Below are positions 41,126 through 50,342 of a DNA stretch of 64,000 bases, one piece after another; position 1 is the stretch's first letter; every line of letters begins with the position of its first letter. The DNA is taken from positions 98,476 through 162,475 of the forward strand of contig DATMYA010000051.1 of the NCBI GenBank assembly GCA_035561135.1, in the 5' to 3' direction. Origin of the DNA: Clostridia bacterium (lineage in GTDB: Bacteria; Acidobacteriota; Terriglobia; Terriglobales; Acidobacteriaceae). A program made the position numbers and the translations under genes. The notes beneath the pieces were generated by a model. It ran no database searches. It had not been told where the DNA came from and saw nothing but the letters and a program-made list of their open reading frames with translations.

Positions 41126-41923
41126 TCACCGGGGCGGCAATTGCCCAAGGAACTCGCGCAGCAACGCTGCCGCTTCTTCCGGCCTCTCGAAAGCCGCGAA
41201 GTGTCCGGCCTTTCCCACAACTCGCAACTGACTTCCGCGAATGCTTCTATGCATGGCCTCTGCGTCCGCAATGGGAGTGGCAACGTCTTCATCTCCCGCG
41301 ATGATCAGCGTGGGAACGTTGATGAGCGCCAGCGTCGGCGCCGAGTCCGGCCGCTCTGCCATGCCCTGCTGCGCGCGGCTGATGCCTTCTGCGCTGGTGC
41401 TCATCATCATCCGGCGTGCCCTGTCCACCACGTCGGGCCGGTTCGTCCGCGTGGTCTCACCCAGCACTTTCGGGATCATGCCCTCGATAAAACGATCCGG
41501 GCCCTGCTCCAGGACCTCTCGCGCCGACTGCAACCGCGCTGCGCGCGCTTCCTGCGTATCGGCAGCGGCTTTCGTATTCGCCAGCACAAGGGCGGAAACG
41601 CGCTCCCGATGCCGTCTCCAGAACTCGAAGAGAACGTACCCGCCGATCGAGATGCCTGCGAAAACCGCGCGTCCGACTCCCGCTTCATCGCAGACCCGCG
41701 CGATGTCATCGGCGTGCTTCTCCATCGTCGCGATTCCCTCGCCGAGACTGGACTCAGCATGCGCGCGCAAATCGGGCATGATGAGGCGATAGCGCGTCGA
41801 GAGCGCTTCTGCCACCGGCGTCCAAAATTCATGATTTGCGGGGAAAGGATGCAACAAGATGACGGGCGGGCCGCTGCCCGCCACATCGTAGAAGATTTCG
41901 GCATCACGGCTTCGCACGTACAT
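41126..41923 (-). CDS. Alpha/beta hydrolase
   Basis: A 265-aa single-domain hydrolase. VILLHPFPANHEFWTPVAEA holds the oxyanion region, AGISIGGY (about 93-100) the nucleophile Ser, TLIIAGDEDVATP the acid Asp region and GKAGHFAAFERPEE the catalytic His. Similar to 3-oxoadipate enol-lactonase-like or esterase members, but the substrate cannot be read from sequence. Confidence 0.9.
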   Translation of the reverse strand: MYVRSRDAEIFYDVAGSGPPVILLHPFPANHEFWTPVAEALSTRYRLIMPDLRAHAESSLGEGIATMEKHADDIARVCDEAGVGRAVFAGISIGGYVLFEFWRRHRERVSALVLANTKAAADTQEARAARLQSAREVLEQGPDRFIEGMIPKVLGETTRTNRPDVVDRARRMMMSTSAEGISRAQQGMAERPDSAPTLALINVPTLIIAGDEDVATPIADAEAMHRSIRGSQLRVVGKAGHFAAFERPEEAAALLREFLGQLPPR

Positions 41924-41953
41924 GTCGCGATTCTAACCCCCGTCAATGTTTCG

Positions 41954-42277
41954 CTAGGTTCGAGGCGACTGCACCTGCTCGGTACGAGGCTGCACTGCCG
42001 GCAGATACTCCGGCTCTTCCGGCATCACGATCCAGCCGACGATATAGGCCAGCAGTCCGCCGCCACCGAAGATAGCGATGATGACCCACAGAAGCCGCAC
42101 CAGCGTTATATCGAGATCGAAATACTCGGCGACACCCGCACATACACCTGCAATCTTGCGAGTGTTGCGGGGACGAACGAGTCGCTTGCGCGCAATCACG
42201 CCCGTCACGCGCGTGCCACAATAGGCACAGAGGTTTGCGTCTTCCTGGATCACCTTACCGCAATAATTGCAGTACAT
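41954..42277 (-). CDS. PspC-domain protein with N-terminal zinc ribbon
   Basis: A 107-aa protein. MYCNYCGKVIQEDANLCAYC is a zinc-ribbon; ARNTRKIAGVCAGVAEYFDL-type sequence (residues about 37-55) and a membrane helix (LLWVIIAIFGGGGLLAYIVG) form a PspC domain. PspC proteins act in envelope stress responses; here no other psp gene is adjacent. Confidence 0.9.
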   Translation of the reverse strand: MYCNYCGKVIQEDANLCAYCGTRVTGVIARKRLVRPRNTRKIAGVCAGVAEYFDLDITLVRLLWVIIAIFGGGGLLAYIVGWIVMPEEPEYLPAVQPRTEQVQSPRT

Positions 42278-42372
42278 GTCTCCCCTCCGGTTTTCATCAT
42301 TAGATACGAATAATTGCGCTGAAAGTTCCTAAAAATGTAAGTGCCAACTACTCGGGTTAGCTCTGTGCGGAT

Positions 42373-43614
42373 TCAGTAGTGGTAAGCCTTTTTCATGTGC
42401 TTGCGTGCCATGTCCGCCAAGGGACCCTTGGAATCGGACGCAAGAACCTCCTGGTACAGTTTGATCGCAGCCTCGCGTTTCAGCACCGTGTCATACATCT
42501 GCCCTGCCGCAAGACTCGCGCTCAGCGCCAGCTCCTTTTCAACGTTCGGATACGTGCGGACACTATCAAACGCTTCCGCCGCTTCATCGAACCGTCGCTG
42601 GCCTCGAAGGGAAACACCGAGCCCAAATGCCGCTAATTCTGGTTCTGCCAGCGCGTACTTCCCTTGCCGGTAGTTCGTCAGGGTCGTTCGATATGCGTTG
42701 ATTGCATCGGGCCCATGGCCAGCCGCATTCAGAAGATTCGCATATTCGATGGCCACGAGGAAGTTGCGCGGGCAAGCGTCGATCATGCTCTTCACCACTT
42801 CCAGCGCCTCGGGATAGCGCTGCTCGCGTCGTAGAAACAGCGCCAGCGCGATCTTTGCGTCCATGCTCGAATGCGAATTCGCCCCCGCAGCTTCCCGCAG
42901 GTAGTTTAGCCCTCGTTGCCGATTGCCACTCACCCCAACCATGGACGCCAGTATTTTGGCTGCCCAGTTCAGGCTTCCAATGACGTAGGTGTGAACGCCG
43001 ACCATGGTCTTTGCATCCACGTAATTGGGATTCAACCGCAAAACGCGCTCATGGTCCTCCCGCGCACCGAGCGCCGCGCGCACGGCAGCGAACCACGCCT
43101 TCTCCCCCAACCCCATGTAAGTACAGCGCATACCGCGAGCCACGCCACGCGCGTAGAGCGCGTCCGCATCGTTAGGATTGGATTTCAGGCGCAACTCGCT
43201 TAACGCAATTGACCGGTTGATTAAGTCAAGAACGCGCTGGCGCACTACCGGGTCCACAGGCCGCCGCGCCTTCTGGTCCAGAAAGGTATCCGTTGCATAG
43301 CTCTCAGAATCGAGTGCCCCTATCCTGTACAGCTCTTTCCACAGGACTGCGGAAACCAGGTAGTTCGTCACGAAAGGATCGTCTGGATGTTCCTTCTGCA
43401 GGGACTCGAAATCCTTGATCGCTTTATCGTATTCGAGGTTATAGAAGTGGTCGAAGCCACGCCGCGCGATGGGGTCTTTGTCGGGAACGACGAAGCCTGC
43501 CGGAGCCGCAGGTATTGAAGTGGCACTTAGGGCAACGGTGATGGTGCAAACCGAGAACAGAGTAATGCAGCACAAGGCAATTAGCCTTCGGGCCGCAGAT
43601 TGATAAGGTTTCAT
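42373..43614 (-). CDS. Secreted TPR-repeat protein
   Basis: A 413-aa protein with an N-terminal signal/anchor (ALCCITLFSVCTITVALSA) and TPR-like helices throughout (FDHFYNLEYDKAIKDFESLQ; RRFDEAAEAFDSV; AAIKLYQEVLASD). Probably a periplasmic scaffold. It is followed downstream by the PspC gene after a 95-bp gap. Not assigned to a pathway. Confidence 0.8.
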   Translation of the reverse strand: MKPYQSAARRLIALCCITLFSVCTITVALSATSIPAAPAGFVVPDKDPIARRGFDHFYNLEYDKAIKDFESLQKEHPDDPFVTNYLVSAVLWKELYRIGALDSESYATDTFLDQKARRPVDPVVRQRVLDLINRSIALSELRLKSNPNDADALYARGVARGMRCTYMGLGEKAWFAAVRAALGAREDHERVLRLNPNYVDAKTMVGVHTYVIGSLNWAAKILASMVGVSGNRQRGLNYLREAAGANSHSSMDAKIALALFLRREQRYPEALEVVKSMIDACPRNFLVAIEYANLLNAAGHGPDAINAYRTTLTNYRQGKYALAEPELAAFGLGVSLRGQRRFDEAAEAFDSVRTYPNVEKELALSASLAAGQMYDTVLKREAAIKLYQEVLASDSKGPLADMARKHMKKAYHY

Positions 43615-43691
43615 GAATGTTCGCTTATGAGCAGTTTACCCGATAGTGCGGACTGTTTGAAACAGGTACAAAGAAGCTGCCCCCGAGGGAA

Positions 43692-43940
43692 ATGCGCCAA
43701 CGTATGCATAACCTGAAACCGCCGGTGAAAGAGTTCTATACCGAACAAGAAATAGCAGACGCCGTCGGCGTCTCGCTCACGTTGCTCCACCGGATACTCG
43801 ACGAACACATCTTCAACGACGGCACGCCGCGTCCCGCCGAACTAAGATTCACGTCCTCCGATTTGGTTCTCATCGAGTTCTGGCGTGACTCCATGCCGAA
43901 CGCCAAGGTCCTCCGAATGCCGGGGGCAACTAGTGCGTAA
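43692..43940 (+). CDS. Small HTH protein (MerR/excisionase-like)
   Basis: An 82-aa protein. EFYTEQEIADAVGVSLTLLH followed by RILDEHIF is a MerR-like or excisionase-like HTH, the rest a short helix. ATG 43692 has GAGGG very close; ATG 43704 (MHNLKPP) is an alternative. Probably a small host transcription factor; divergent from the TPR gene. Confidence 0.65.
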   Translation: MRQRMHNLKPPVKEFYTEQEIADAVGVSLTLLHRILDEHIFNDGTPRPAELRFTSSDLVLIEFWRDSMPNAKVLRMPGATSA

Positions 43941-44302
43941 CCACGCTGTGGATTGCGGCAGAACAGGCTCCTGAAGAAATCGAAACCACTTGCACTGAGC
44001 GGGGTCATCTTGAGCGTAGCGAAGGATCTGCTGTTCACAACAAAGCAGATCCTTCGGTCCGCAGAAGCGGCGTGACCTCAGGATGACCCGATATAGAGTT
44101 TTTCAGCAGCCTGAGAAAGCCACAGCCTTCGAAGCTGCCGGGCAGGGTCACTACGCATCTTTTCTGGTGGGCGGGTAAATTATTCCGTCGCCCACCATTC
44201 CGCCCCGGCCAAATCCTCGCAACTACCCGTATTTGCAGCAAAAACTTTCTCCGGACTTTGGCCCCACTCTTGCCCATAAGAGGAGCACCGGGAGGGATTG
44301 TA
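43941..44302. other. Intergenic region containing a dispersed repeat
   Basis: About 360 bases without a gene. The central part (43982-44055) is a repeat element; the rest leads to the zinc-ribbon membrane protein gene and must hold its promoter. Confidence 0.5.
43982..44055. repeat. Dispersed REP-like element, copy 1, with hairpin
   Basis: Bases 43982-44039 match 47398-47455 in 51 of 58 positions without gaps. In this copy GAAGGATCTGCT (44021-44032) is followed by its exact reverse complement at 44044-44055, giving a 12-bp stem with an 11-nt loop. Both copies lie between genes. Confidence 0.8.
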
Positions 44303-44734
44303 ATGCCAGACGTTGTACGAAATGATACCCAGGAATACTGGAGGCCGGCGCAGCCGCCGCGCACGAATCTGAATGCCTCGCCCACTGAGGTTCTATGCGC
44401 GAACTGCGGGACAGAATACGCCCTGGGAGCCCGCTTCTGCCACGTTTGCGGCGCGGAGCGCGAAACACAGATGGGCATGGGCGGAGTACGTCCGGCGTTC
44501 AGCCGCATGCTGGATTTCGATCAGATCAAGGAGCGTTTGGGCATGAGCAGCGCATCGCTCGTGCTGATGGTGGTGGGCTTTGCCTGCGCCCTCGCCGCCA
44601 TGCTGACGGGGGTCATCTACACGGCTAACACCGTACTTGATTGGCAGGCTGTTCAGATATGGCGTATTGAGTGGATGCTTGCAGCTCTAGTCGCCTTTGG
44701 TGCCGCTATCTTGTTAAGGAAAAGCGGCGAATAG
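44303..44734 (+). CDS. Zinc-ribbon membrane protein
   Basis: A 143-aa protein from ATG 44303 (MPDVVRNDTQEYWRPAQPPR) with GGAGG upstream. LCANCGTEYALGARFCHVCG is a zinc-ribbon; two membrane helices follow (LVLMVVGFACALAAMLTGVI and IEWMLAALVAFGAAILL). Function unknown. Confidence 0.75.
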   Translation: MPDVVRNDTQEYWRPAQPPRTNLNASPTEVLCANCGTEYALGARFCHVCGAERETQMGMGGVRPAFSRMLDFDQIKERLGMSSASLVLMVVGFACALAAMLTGVIYTANTVLDWQAVQIWRIEWMLAALVAFGAAILLRKSGE

Positions 44735-44790
44735 CGAACAGAGCAATGACAGCGTTACTTACCGGTCGCGTGGTTTGAAGTCCGACAAAC

Positions 44791-44816
44791 GAAAACGCCC
44801 CTGCGGAGGCGTTTTC
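44791..44816. terminator. Bidirectional terminator
   Basis: GAAAACGCC and GGCGTTTTC form a 9-bp stem around an 8-nt loop, followed by ATTT on the + strand. It lies between convergent genes. Confidence 0.75.
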
Positions 44817-44838
44817 ATTTGTCGCAAATCCTAAAATC

Positions 44839-45870
44839 CTACTGTTGTGCGGCTGGCTGAGAAACCGAAAGCGTCTGCGCCATGTAACCGCGACCATCGA
44901 ATGTCGCATTCGCCGTAATTTCGGCTCCAATCGCCAATATCTCCTGGCGTCCCAGTCTTGCGGGATCGAAGCGCAATTCGTAGTTCCTGTTGTCGCTTTG
45001 ATTTTCGATCGCCAGCAAGCCGGCGCTCAAATCGACATTGGTCACCCGCCCGGCAAAGAAATAACTCGCACCCGGTAGCGCCAGAATGGAAATCTCCCGC
45101 GCTCCGCCGGCGCGTCCTCGTCCCGGCTGAAAGATTACATCCACCAGCGCACCTGGTCGCAGGTCTGCGACCGTAGCGGGTCCGTGGCTCGCCTTCACCG
45201 GCATCCCAGGATTGGCAACAAACTCAACCGACTGAGCCGTCAATTGGTCCTGCATCGTTACTATGCCGGTCGTGGGGTTGTAGGCGGTGATCTGTCCGCG
45301 CGCTTCTGCGGGGCCACTCTGCGTCTGTACGCGCAGGTTTCGAGCGAAAATGCTGCCGCCGACCAGCATCGTATCGACGTAAACGCGGTCGCCTTCCCGT
45401 ATGCCAGTCACCGTCGTCTCGCGCCCGTCGCGATAAATGTGCGAGCGATCGTCGAACACGATTCTCATCTTCTTGCCGCCGCCGAAGGGTTGCAGTACGA
45501 GCCGGTTGCGCACTCGATCCACCTTAACAGCCGTCCCACCAATCAACGTCAGCGGCCCTTTCGGAGACTCGGCTGCTTCTATCAACGGGTCCGCGCTCAC
45601 AGGCGCGTCGGTGGCCGGGAGAATCACGGTTTGCGGTCCGTCCGATGTCTGCGGCTGGTTTCCAGATTGCGCCACAGGCTTCGTTTCGGGCTGAGCACCC
45701 GCCTGACTCGCTTGTGTGGTCGATGCTCCGGCCTGCCCCGTCTTCTGCGATTGAATCTTTGTTGCCGGTTCGTTCCAGTTGTTGGTGGATTTCGGCCCTG
45801 CCTCTTGTGCGACGGCAGCCATGCTGGCAAGGGCCAGCGCCCCAACCCTGAACAGGTAATTGCGTTTCAT
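44839..45870 (-). CDS. Exported DUF5666-type protein
   Basis: A 343-aa protein with signal peptide MKRNYLFRVGALALASMAAV, a Gln/Thr/Ser-rich linker (about 25-90) and repeated small beta-barrel modules: RNRLVLQPFGGGKKMRIVFD, GQITAYNPTTGIVTMQDQLT and GRVTNVDLSAGLLAIENQSD. These resemble DUF5666 repeats. Periplasmic role unknown. Confidence 0.75.
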   Translation of the reverse strand: MKRNYLFRVGALALASMAAVAQEAGPKSTNNWNEPATKIQSQKTGQAGASTTQASQAGAQPETKPVAQSGNQPQTSDGPQTVILPATDAPVSADPLIEAAESPKGPLTLIGGTAVKVDRVRNRLVLQPFGGGKKMRIVFDDRSHIYRDGRETTVTGIREGDRVYVDTMLVGGSIFARNLRVQTQSGPAEARGQITAYNPTTGIVTMQDQLTAQSVEFVANPGMPVKASHGPATVADLRPGALVDVIFQPGRGRAGGAREISILALPGASYFFAGRVTNVDLSAGLLAIENQSDNRNYELRFDPARLGRQEILAIGAEITANATFDGRGYMAQTLSVSQPAAQQ

Positions 45871-46093
45871 CGCGCTCCTCGGATTCGGATAAGAGCAAAC
45901 GCCGAAGCTTGCAGAACTGTTTCTGGGCTGAGTTGGATGCCCAAACCGTCCGGACAGGTGGCATCACGGGGTGCAAAAACCATCACGGAACCCAAGTGGC
46001 TGCAACACCGCCACGAATATTTCCATCCAAGTGATTGGGCAGAGGCGCGCCGGTTTTGTGCGCAGCCTCTTTGCCCTCGCTCTCGGAGGTTGG

Positions 46094-47332
46094 ATGCCTT
46101 TTATGCAAGCGCACCGTTCCCTGCGTTTGACGGTCTGTGGTCTTGTTCTCGCTCTTGCCACCACGGCCAGTGCCGGTGATTTTCGCCTCAAGATCCCAAA
46201 GCGCAGCAAACCAACACCCGTACAGAAGCTCAACCAGGATGGCGTAAAAGCGGTCCAGAAGCACGATTACAACAAGGCGAAGAGGCTTTTCTATAAGGCC
46301 TACCTTCTCGACCCCAATGACCCGTTCACGCTCAACAATCTAGGCTACATCGCGGAATTGGAAGGCGAGATCGATCGTGCGCAACGCTACTACGCGCTCG
46401 CCGCCGAGCAGCACTCCGACGCCGTTGTCGATCGCTCCACCAGCGAGGACATGAGAGGCAAGCCCGTCAACCAGGTTGCCGGTATCGCAGCCGACCAGCA
46501 GATGCAGATCAATCGCATGAACGTCTATGCCATGGGTCTGTTGCTCAAGGATCGGGCTCCCGAGGCTGACGTCACCTTGCAAAAGGCACTCGCGCTCGAT
46601 CCCAGGAATCCATTCACACTGAACAATCTTGGCTTCGCCAAAGAGAAGGAAGGAGAACTCGATCAGGCGCTGAACTTCTATGCCAAGGCCGCTAACGCCA
46701 AGTCGAACGAACCCGTCGTCGTCACCGTCAACAGCAAGTGGCGCGGCAAGCCCATCAGCGAAATTGCGGAAGAAAACGCTGAAAAGGTTCGCGATGCCAT
46801 GGATAGGCAGGAGGACGTGCTCACCAAAGTCGCACGATTGAACCTGCGCGGTGTCTCGGCCATCAATCGCAATGATCGCCGCCTCGCGCGCCAATACTTT
46901 GATCAGGCATACAAACTGGATGAGAGCAATGCATTCACGCTGAACAACATGGGCTACCTTGCCGAACTGGATGGCGACCGCGAAACCGCTGACTTCTTCT
47001 ATTCGCGCGCACGCGAAGCCGACGGCTCGGATGCCAGGGTGGCCATCGCGACGCGCCGCGAACTGGAGGGCCTGCGGCTTGGCACCGTAGCCGACAGCAA
47101 TGGTCGCGCCGTAGCTGCGGCGACCGAAGCCGACCTGGAGGCCAAGCGCCGCGAAGGTGGCCCTGCTCTCCTGCGGCGTCGCGACAACACACCGGTCGTC
47201 GATCCCGACCGGACGCCTCAGCCATCGTCGTCCGCTGCTCCTTCCGCGAACTCGGGTAGCACAGGCGGAACCACGCAGGACCAGCGGACTCCAGAGCAGA
47301 ACCAGCAACCGCCTCAGCAGCTTCCTCGCTAG
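46094..47332 (+). CDS. Secreted TPR protein with three repeat modules
   Basis: A 412-aa protein; ATG 46094 (MPFMQAHRSLRLTVCGLVLA) has GGAGG 5 nt upstream and opens a signal peptide. Three long modules each carry N/R-D-x-AFTLNN-type sequence: DPNDPFTLNNLGYIAELEGE, DPRNPFTLNNLGFAKEKEGE and DESNAFTLNNMGYLAELDGD, each followed by a YYA/FYA/FYSRA helix. The C-terminal 70 residues are Pro/Gln/Ser-rich and disordered. Confidence 0.85.
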   Translation: MPFMQAHRSLRLTVCGLVLALATTASAGDFRLKIPKRSKPTPVQKLNQDGVKAVQKHDYNKAKRLFYKAYLLDPNDPFTLNNLGYIAELEGEIDRAQRYYALAAEQHSDAVVDRSTSEDMRGKPVNQVAGIAADQQMQINRMNVYAMGLLLKDRAPEADVTLQKALALDPRNPFTLNNLGFAKEKEGELDQALNFYAKAANAKSNEPVVVTVNSKWRGKPISEIAEENAEKVRDAMDRQEDVLTKVARLNLRGVSAINRNDRRLARQYFDQAYKLDESNAFTLNNMGYLAELDGDRETADFFYSRAREADGSDARVAIATRRELEGLRLGTVADSNGRAVAAATEADLEAKRREGGPALLRRRDNTPVVDPDRTPQPSSSAAPSANSGSTGGTTQDQRTPEQNQQPPQQLPR

Positions 47333-47397
47333 ACGATTAGACAAACCAATTGAAGCTTCTGCCCACCAAATTGGCGAAAGAGGCTGCCGGAAAAGTA

Positions 47398-47455
47398 GAA
47401 ACCACGTGCAACAAGCGGGGTGATCCTGAGCGGAGCGAAGGATCTGCTGTTCACA
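47398..47455. repeat. Dispersed REP-like element, copy 2
   Basis: Matches 43982-44039 in 51 of 58 positions. The inverted arm present in copy 1 is reduced here to a 6-bp GAAGGA/TCCTTC pairing. It lies between the TPR gene and thiD. Confidence 0.75.
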
Positions 47456-47518
47456 GTCCTTCCGTCCGAAAAGGCGGCTTAACCGCCTACGACTTCTGCC
47501 TTCCCTTCGAATATCAGA

Positions 47519-48328
47519 CTATAAGTTCCAGAAGTGGTTGAGTGGGCCGTTGCCATGTCCAAGCGGCTCGGCCGATTCGATCGCCCGCCTGACGTACTCC
47601 TTGGCCCCGGCGACTGCCTCGGGTAGCTCCCTGCCCAGCGCTAATTCGCAGCCTACCGCGGAGGCAAACGCACAACCGGTTCCGTGTGTTGATAGCGTCT
47701 TCAGACGCTCGGAACGGAACAGCCGTTCTTCGACCGCGCCGCCCGGTGCCCGCCATACCAGCACCTCGACCGCTTCCGGCAAATGCCCGCCTGTGACGAC
47801 AACGGCCTTCGGCCCCATGTTCAGCAGATCTCTACCGGCTGCCCTCGCCTCATCCAGGCTGGAAACATCCCGCCCGAGAAGCACGCCAGCTTCATCGATG
47901 TTCGGTGTAATGATTTCGCTTAGCGGCAGCAATCTGCTCCGCAACACCTCGAAACCTTGTGGCTCCAGCAGGTCTGCCCCGGAGGAGGATTTCAGAATGG
48001 GATCCAGCACTACGTTCGCGAGTTTCGCCCTGTCCAGAAACTCAGCGACTGCCTCAGCCACCCCCGGCGACCCCAGCATTCCCACTCGCACGGCAGCAAT
48101 CCTGAAATCCGACTCCAGTTCTGTCAGCGTCTCGGCAACCATTGCAGGGGCCAGCGGCTCGACCCTGCGAACGCCGGTCGTGCTCTGGACCGTGAACGAC
48201 GTGATGCAGGTCAGGGCGTAGCAGCCATGGGCAGCTATCGTCTTTACGTCGGCAGTCACGCCAGCCCCGGATGACGGGTCATAGCCAGCGATACTGAGCA
48301 CCACAGGGCCGGTCTGCTTCATGTTCAT
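47519..48328 (-). CDS. thiD: Hydroxymethylpyrimidine/phosphomethylpyrimidine kinase
   Basis: A 269-aa thiamine-biosynthesis kinase. Family hallmarks: VVLSIAGYDPSSGAGVTADV, ALTCITSFTVQSTTGVR, NVVLDPILKSSSGADLL, ITPNIDEAGVLLG, and the C-terminal anion-hole LSTHGTGCAFASAV. It phosphorylates HMP to HMP-PP. It stands alone, with no other thi gene nearby and no obvious TPP riboswitch upstream. Confidence 0.95.
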   Translation of the reverse strand: MNMKQTGPVVLSIAGYDPSSGAGVTADVKTIAAHGCYALTCITSFTVQSTTGVRRVEPLAPAMVAETLTELESDFRIAAVRVGMLGSPGVAEAVAEFLDRAKLANVVLDPILKSSSGADLLEPQGFEVLRSRLLPLSEIITPNIDEAGVLLGRDVSSLDEARAAGRDLLNMGPKAVVVTGGHLPEAVEVLVWRAPGGAVEERLFRSERLKTLSTHGTGCAFASAVGCELALGRELPEAVAGAKEYVRRAIESAEPLGHGNGPLNHFWNL

Positions 48329-48869
48329 GCGCCAAAACTACTCCAAAGCTGTCCGCCTGAAAAGCTCCGAACGTCTAAAGAGGGGAACAAGCCGCGTAAC
48401 ACTAGGTAACATCTAGCTTACCCCGCTCAGACCCGTGCGCCTGCTGCCGCGAGTCACTACCGCGAGCACAAGCCCGTATAAACTCAGGCGTCCGAGCGCA
48501 TGCTGTCGAGATTGCCCACGTAAAATAAGTGCCTCCGAAAGCAAGATTCTTATTCACAACCAGCACTGGCGCATCTAACTTTGGGTCGCAGGGGAAGGCG
48601 GCAAATCGGCTTTGAGCTGGCCAAAACCCAGTTCTAGGGTGAAACGCTTCCAAAACGGGGTGATTCGCCGTTGTTCGGGACTAGGTCCATCGCCCGCAAC
48701 GCCCTAACACGGACCGGCCCCAAGCGCAACCATAAAGTTAGGGTATGCGCTTTAGTCATTGACTCTAAGTCCAGCAGCTTCATACAATTACAGAATCCGC
48801 CCAGCCAGCTGGGTACAGAGAGAACGCGAAAGACGAGGAGTTGACTTTGACATTGAAGCGAGGTGTTTA
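48329..48869. other. 541-bp non-coding region upstream of rlpA-like gene
   Basis: No credible gene. The right end holds a good sigma-70 promoter. The remainder has no repeat or RNA signature that I can identify; a small RNA cannot be excluded. Confidence 0.5.
48759..48788 (+). promoter_or_regulatory. Sigma-70-type promoter of the rlpA-like gene
   Basis: TTGACT (48759-48764) and TACAAT (48783-48788) are separated by 18 bp, close to consensus. The ATG is 81 bp downstream of the -10 box. Confidence 0.7.
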
Positions 48870-49349
48870 ATGGGACGAGTACTGACCCAATTCGTGATGG
48901 CTGTTCTTCTGGCCAGCACCCTGGGAGCGGCACCCGGACAGAAAACATCAGACTCCACGGCCAAGGGAACCTCGGTTCACGTCAAACAGGTCGCAAAACA
49001 AAAGGCGGCCAAGCCCTACCAAGTCGGCAGGGCGTCCTGGTACGGCAAGTTTTTCCACGGGAAAGCAACCGCCAGCGGCGAGTCGTATGACATGTTCCGG
49101 TTTACCGCCGCCCATCCCAATCTACCGTTGGGAACCTGGGTTCGAGTAACGAACCTAAGCAATGACCGTTCGGTCATTGTCCGAGTGAACGACCGCGGCC
49201 CTGTAGTGGAAGGTCGGATTATTGACCTCTCCTACGGAGCAGCGCAGATTCTCGAGTTCCGTCGCAAAGGCGTCGAGCGCGTGCGGCTCGACGTCGTCAA
49301 GGAACCCGATACCTTCGCCCAGGCCCAGGAAGTTATCGGAAGCCATTAG
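48870..49349 (+). CDS. rlpA: RlpA-like septal ring lytic transglycosylase / DPBB protein
   Basis: A 159-aa exported protein from ATG 48870, signal MGRVLTQFVMAVLLASTLGA. Residues about 55-150 are the double-psi beta-barrel of RlpA: VGRASWYGKFFHGKATASGE, TAAHPNLPLGTWVRVTNLSN and VNDRGPVVEGRIIDLSYGAA, including the conserved D in NDRGP. No SPOR domain is attached, so septal targeting would need a partner. Confidence 0.88.
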   Translation: MGRVLTQFVMAVLLASTLGAAPGQKTSDSTAKGTSVHVKQVAKQKAAKPYQVGRASWYGKFFHGKATASGESYDMFRFTAAHPNLPLGTWVRVTNLSNDRSVIVRVNDRGPVVEGRIIDLSYGAAQILEFRRKGVERVRLDVVKEPDTFAQAQEVIGSH

Positions 49350-49396
49350 AGGCTTCGACTCCCGCCAATCGGCCCAGAACTGGCCCGTAGATGATT

Positions 49397-49434
49397 CGCA
49401 CCAGAGCTCGACCTCTGGTGCGTTTTCTCTTTTA
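49397..49434 (+). terminator. Strong terminator after rlpA-like gene
   Basis: CGCACCAGAG and CTCTGGTGCG form a perfect 10-bp stem with a 6-nt loop (49397-49422), followed by TTTTCTCTTTTAT. Confidence 0.9.
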
Positions 49435-49560
49435 TCTATCGACTTCCACGAGCGAAGGACTACCCTTCGTGGCCGCCATCACTTGCTTCTGTGGATGGGG
49501 GAATCAACCTCTCACCATTTCCGATTCCCCGATTAAGCCTCCCACGATTACCATGCGTAC

Positions 49561-50271
49561 ATGACTGCTTCTTGCGACCGCCTCATAGTGGCGCTCGATG
49601 TTTCCTCTGCCGTGGAAGCCCACCGCATCATCGACGCCGTGAGCGACTCCGTCTCAATGTTCAAAGTCGGCAAACAGCTTTTCACCGCGGAAGGCCCGCA
49701 GATCGTCCGAGAACTCGTTGCCAGCGGCCGCCGAGTTTTCCTGGATCTCAAGTTCCACGATATACCAAACACAGTGGCTGCCGCAGTTCGGCAAGCCGCC
49801 GAGTTGCGCGTCGCCATGCTGACGGTCCACGCATCCGGCGGAGCCAAGATGCTTCGCGCCGCAGCCGAAGCCTCCGAATCCTCTCCTACGCAGCCACTCA
49901 TTCTGGCCGTCACCGTTCTGACCAGCCTTTCCGACGAGGACCTGCTGGAGGTAGGCGTCTCGGGCACGGTCCAGTCGCAGGTGCTCCGGCTGGCGAACCT
50001 AGCTTTGGAGCAGAAATGCGGGGGGATCGTCGCCTCTGCCCACGAGGCGCGGGAACTGCGCCGTGAACTCGGTACGGGTTTCGCAATCGTCACTCCCGGC
50101 ATCCGCCCGGGAGGCAGCACGAAGGACGACCAGGCCCGCGTAGTCACGCCAGCCCAAGCCATGAGGGCGGGGGCCAGCCACATCGTCGTCGGACGTCCCA
50201 TTACCGAGGCCGTCGATCCCGCCCAAACCGCACGCCAGATCCTTGCCGAAATCACTGCCGCGAGCGTCTGA
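49561..50271 (+). CDS. pyrF: Orotidine 5'-phosphate decarboxylase
   Basis: A 236-aa TIM-barrel enzyme, last step of UMP synthesis. RLIVALDVSSAVEAHRIIDA opens the barrel, VFLDLKFHDIPNTVAAAV is the active-site D-x-K-x-x-D signature, and IVTPGIRPGGSTKDDQARVV plus ASHIVVGRPITEAVDP bind phosphate. The start MTASCDR is a normal N-terminus. It stands alone. Confidence 0.97.
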   Translation: MTASCDRLIVALDVSSAVEAHRIIDAVSDSVSMFKVGKQLFTAEGPQIVRELVASGRRVFLDLKFHDIPNTVAAAVRQAAELRVAMLTVHASGGAKMLRAAAEASESSPTQPLILAVTVLTSLSDEDLLEVGVSGTVQSQVLRLANLALEQKCGGIVASAHEARELRRELGTGFAIVTPGIRPGGSTKDDQARVVTPAQAMRAGASHIVVGRPITEAVDPAQTARQILAEITAASV

Positions 50272-50295
50272 TTAGTTTTCTCGTTTCAAAGCAAA

Positions 50296-50316
50296 ACGCG
50301 CCCAAAATGGGCGCGT
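50296..50316. terminator. Convergent terminator
   Basis: ACGCGCCC and GGGCGCGT form an 8-bp stem with loop AAAAT; the minus strand continues with TTTTGCTTT. It lies between pyrF (+) and the small zinc-ribbon gene (-). Confidence 0.8.
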
Positions 50317-50342
50317 CAGAATTTCTTGAATACGACTAGATT

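Noticed and set aside
44035..44508. 157-codon minus-strand frame across the zinc-ribbon membrane gene
   Set aside because: It runs antisense through a gene with SD and clear domains and through the repeat element.
46340..47344. A 334-codon minus-strand frame opposite the TPR gene
   Set aside because: Same reason: antisense of a clear secreted TPR protein, low-complexity product.
48402..48653. 83-codon minus-strand frame before the rlpA-like gene
   Set aside because: No SD, unusual composition and no domain; treated as non-coding.
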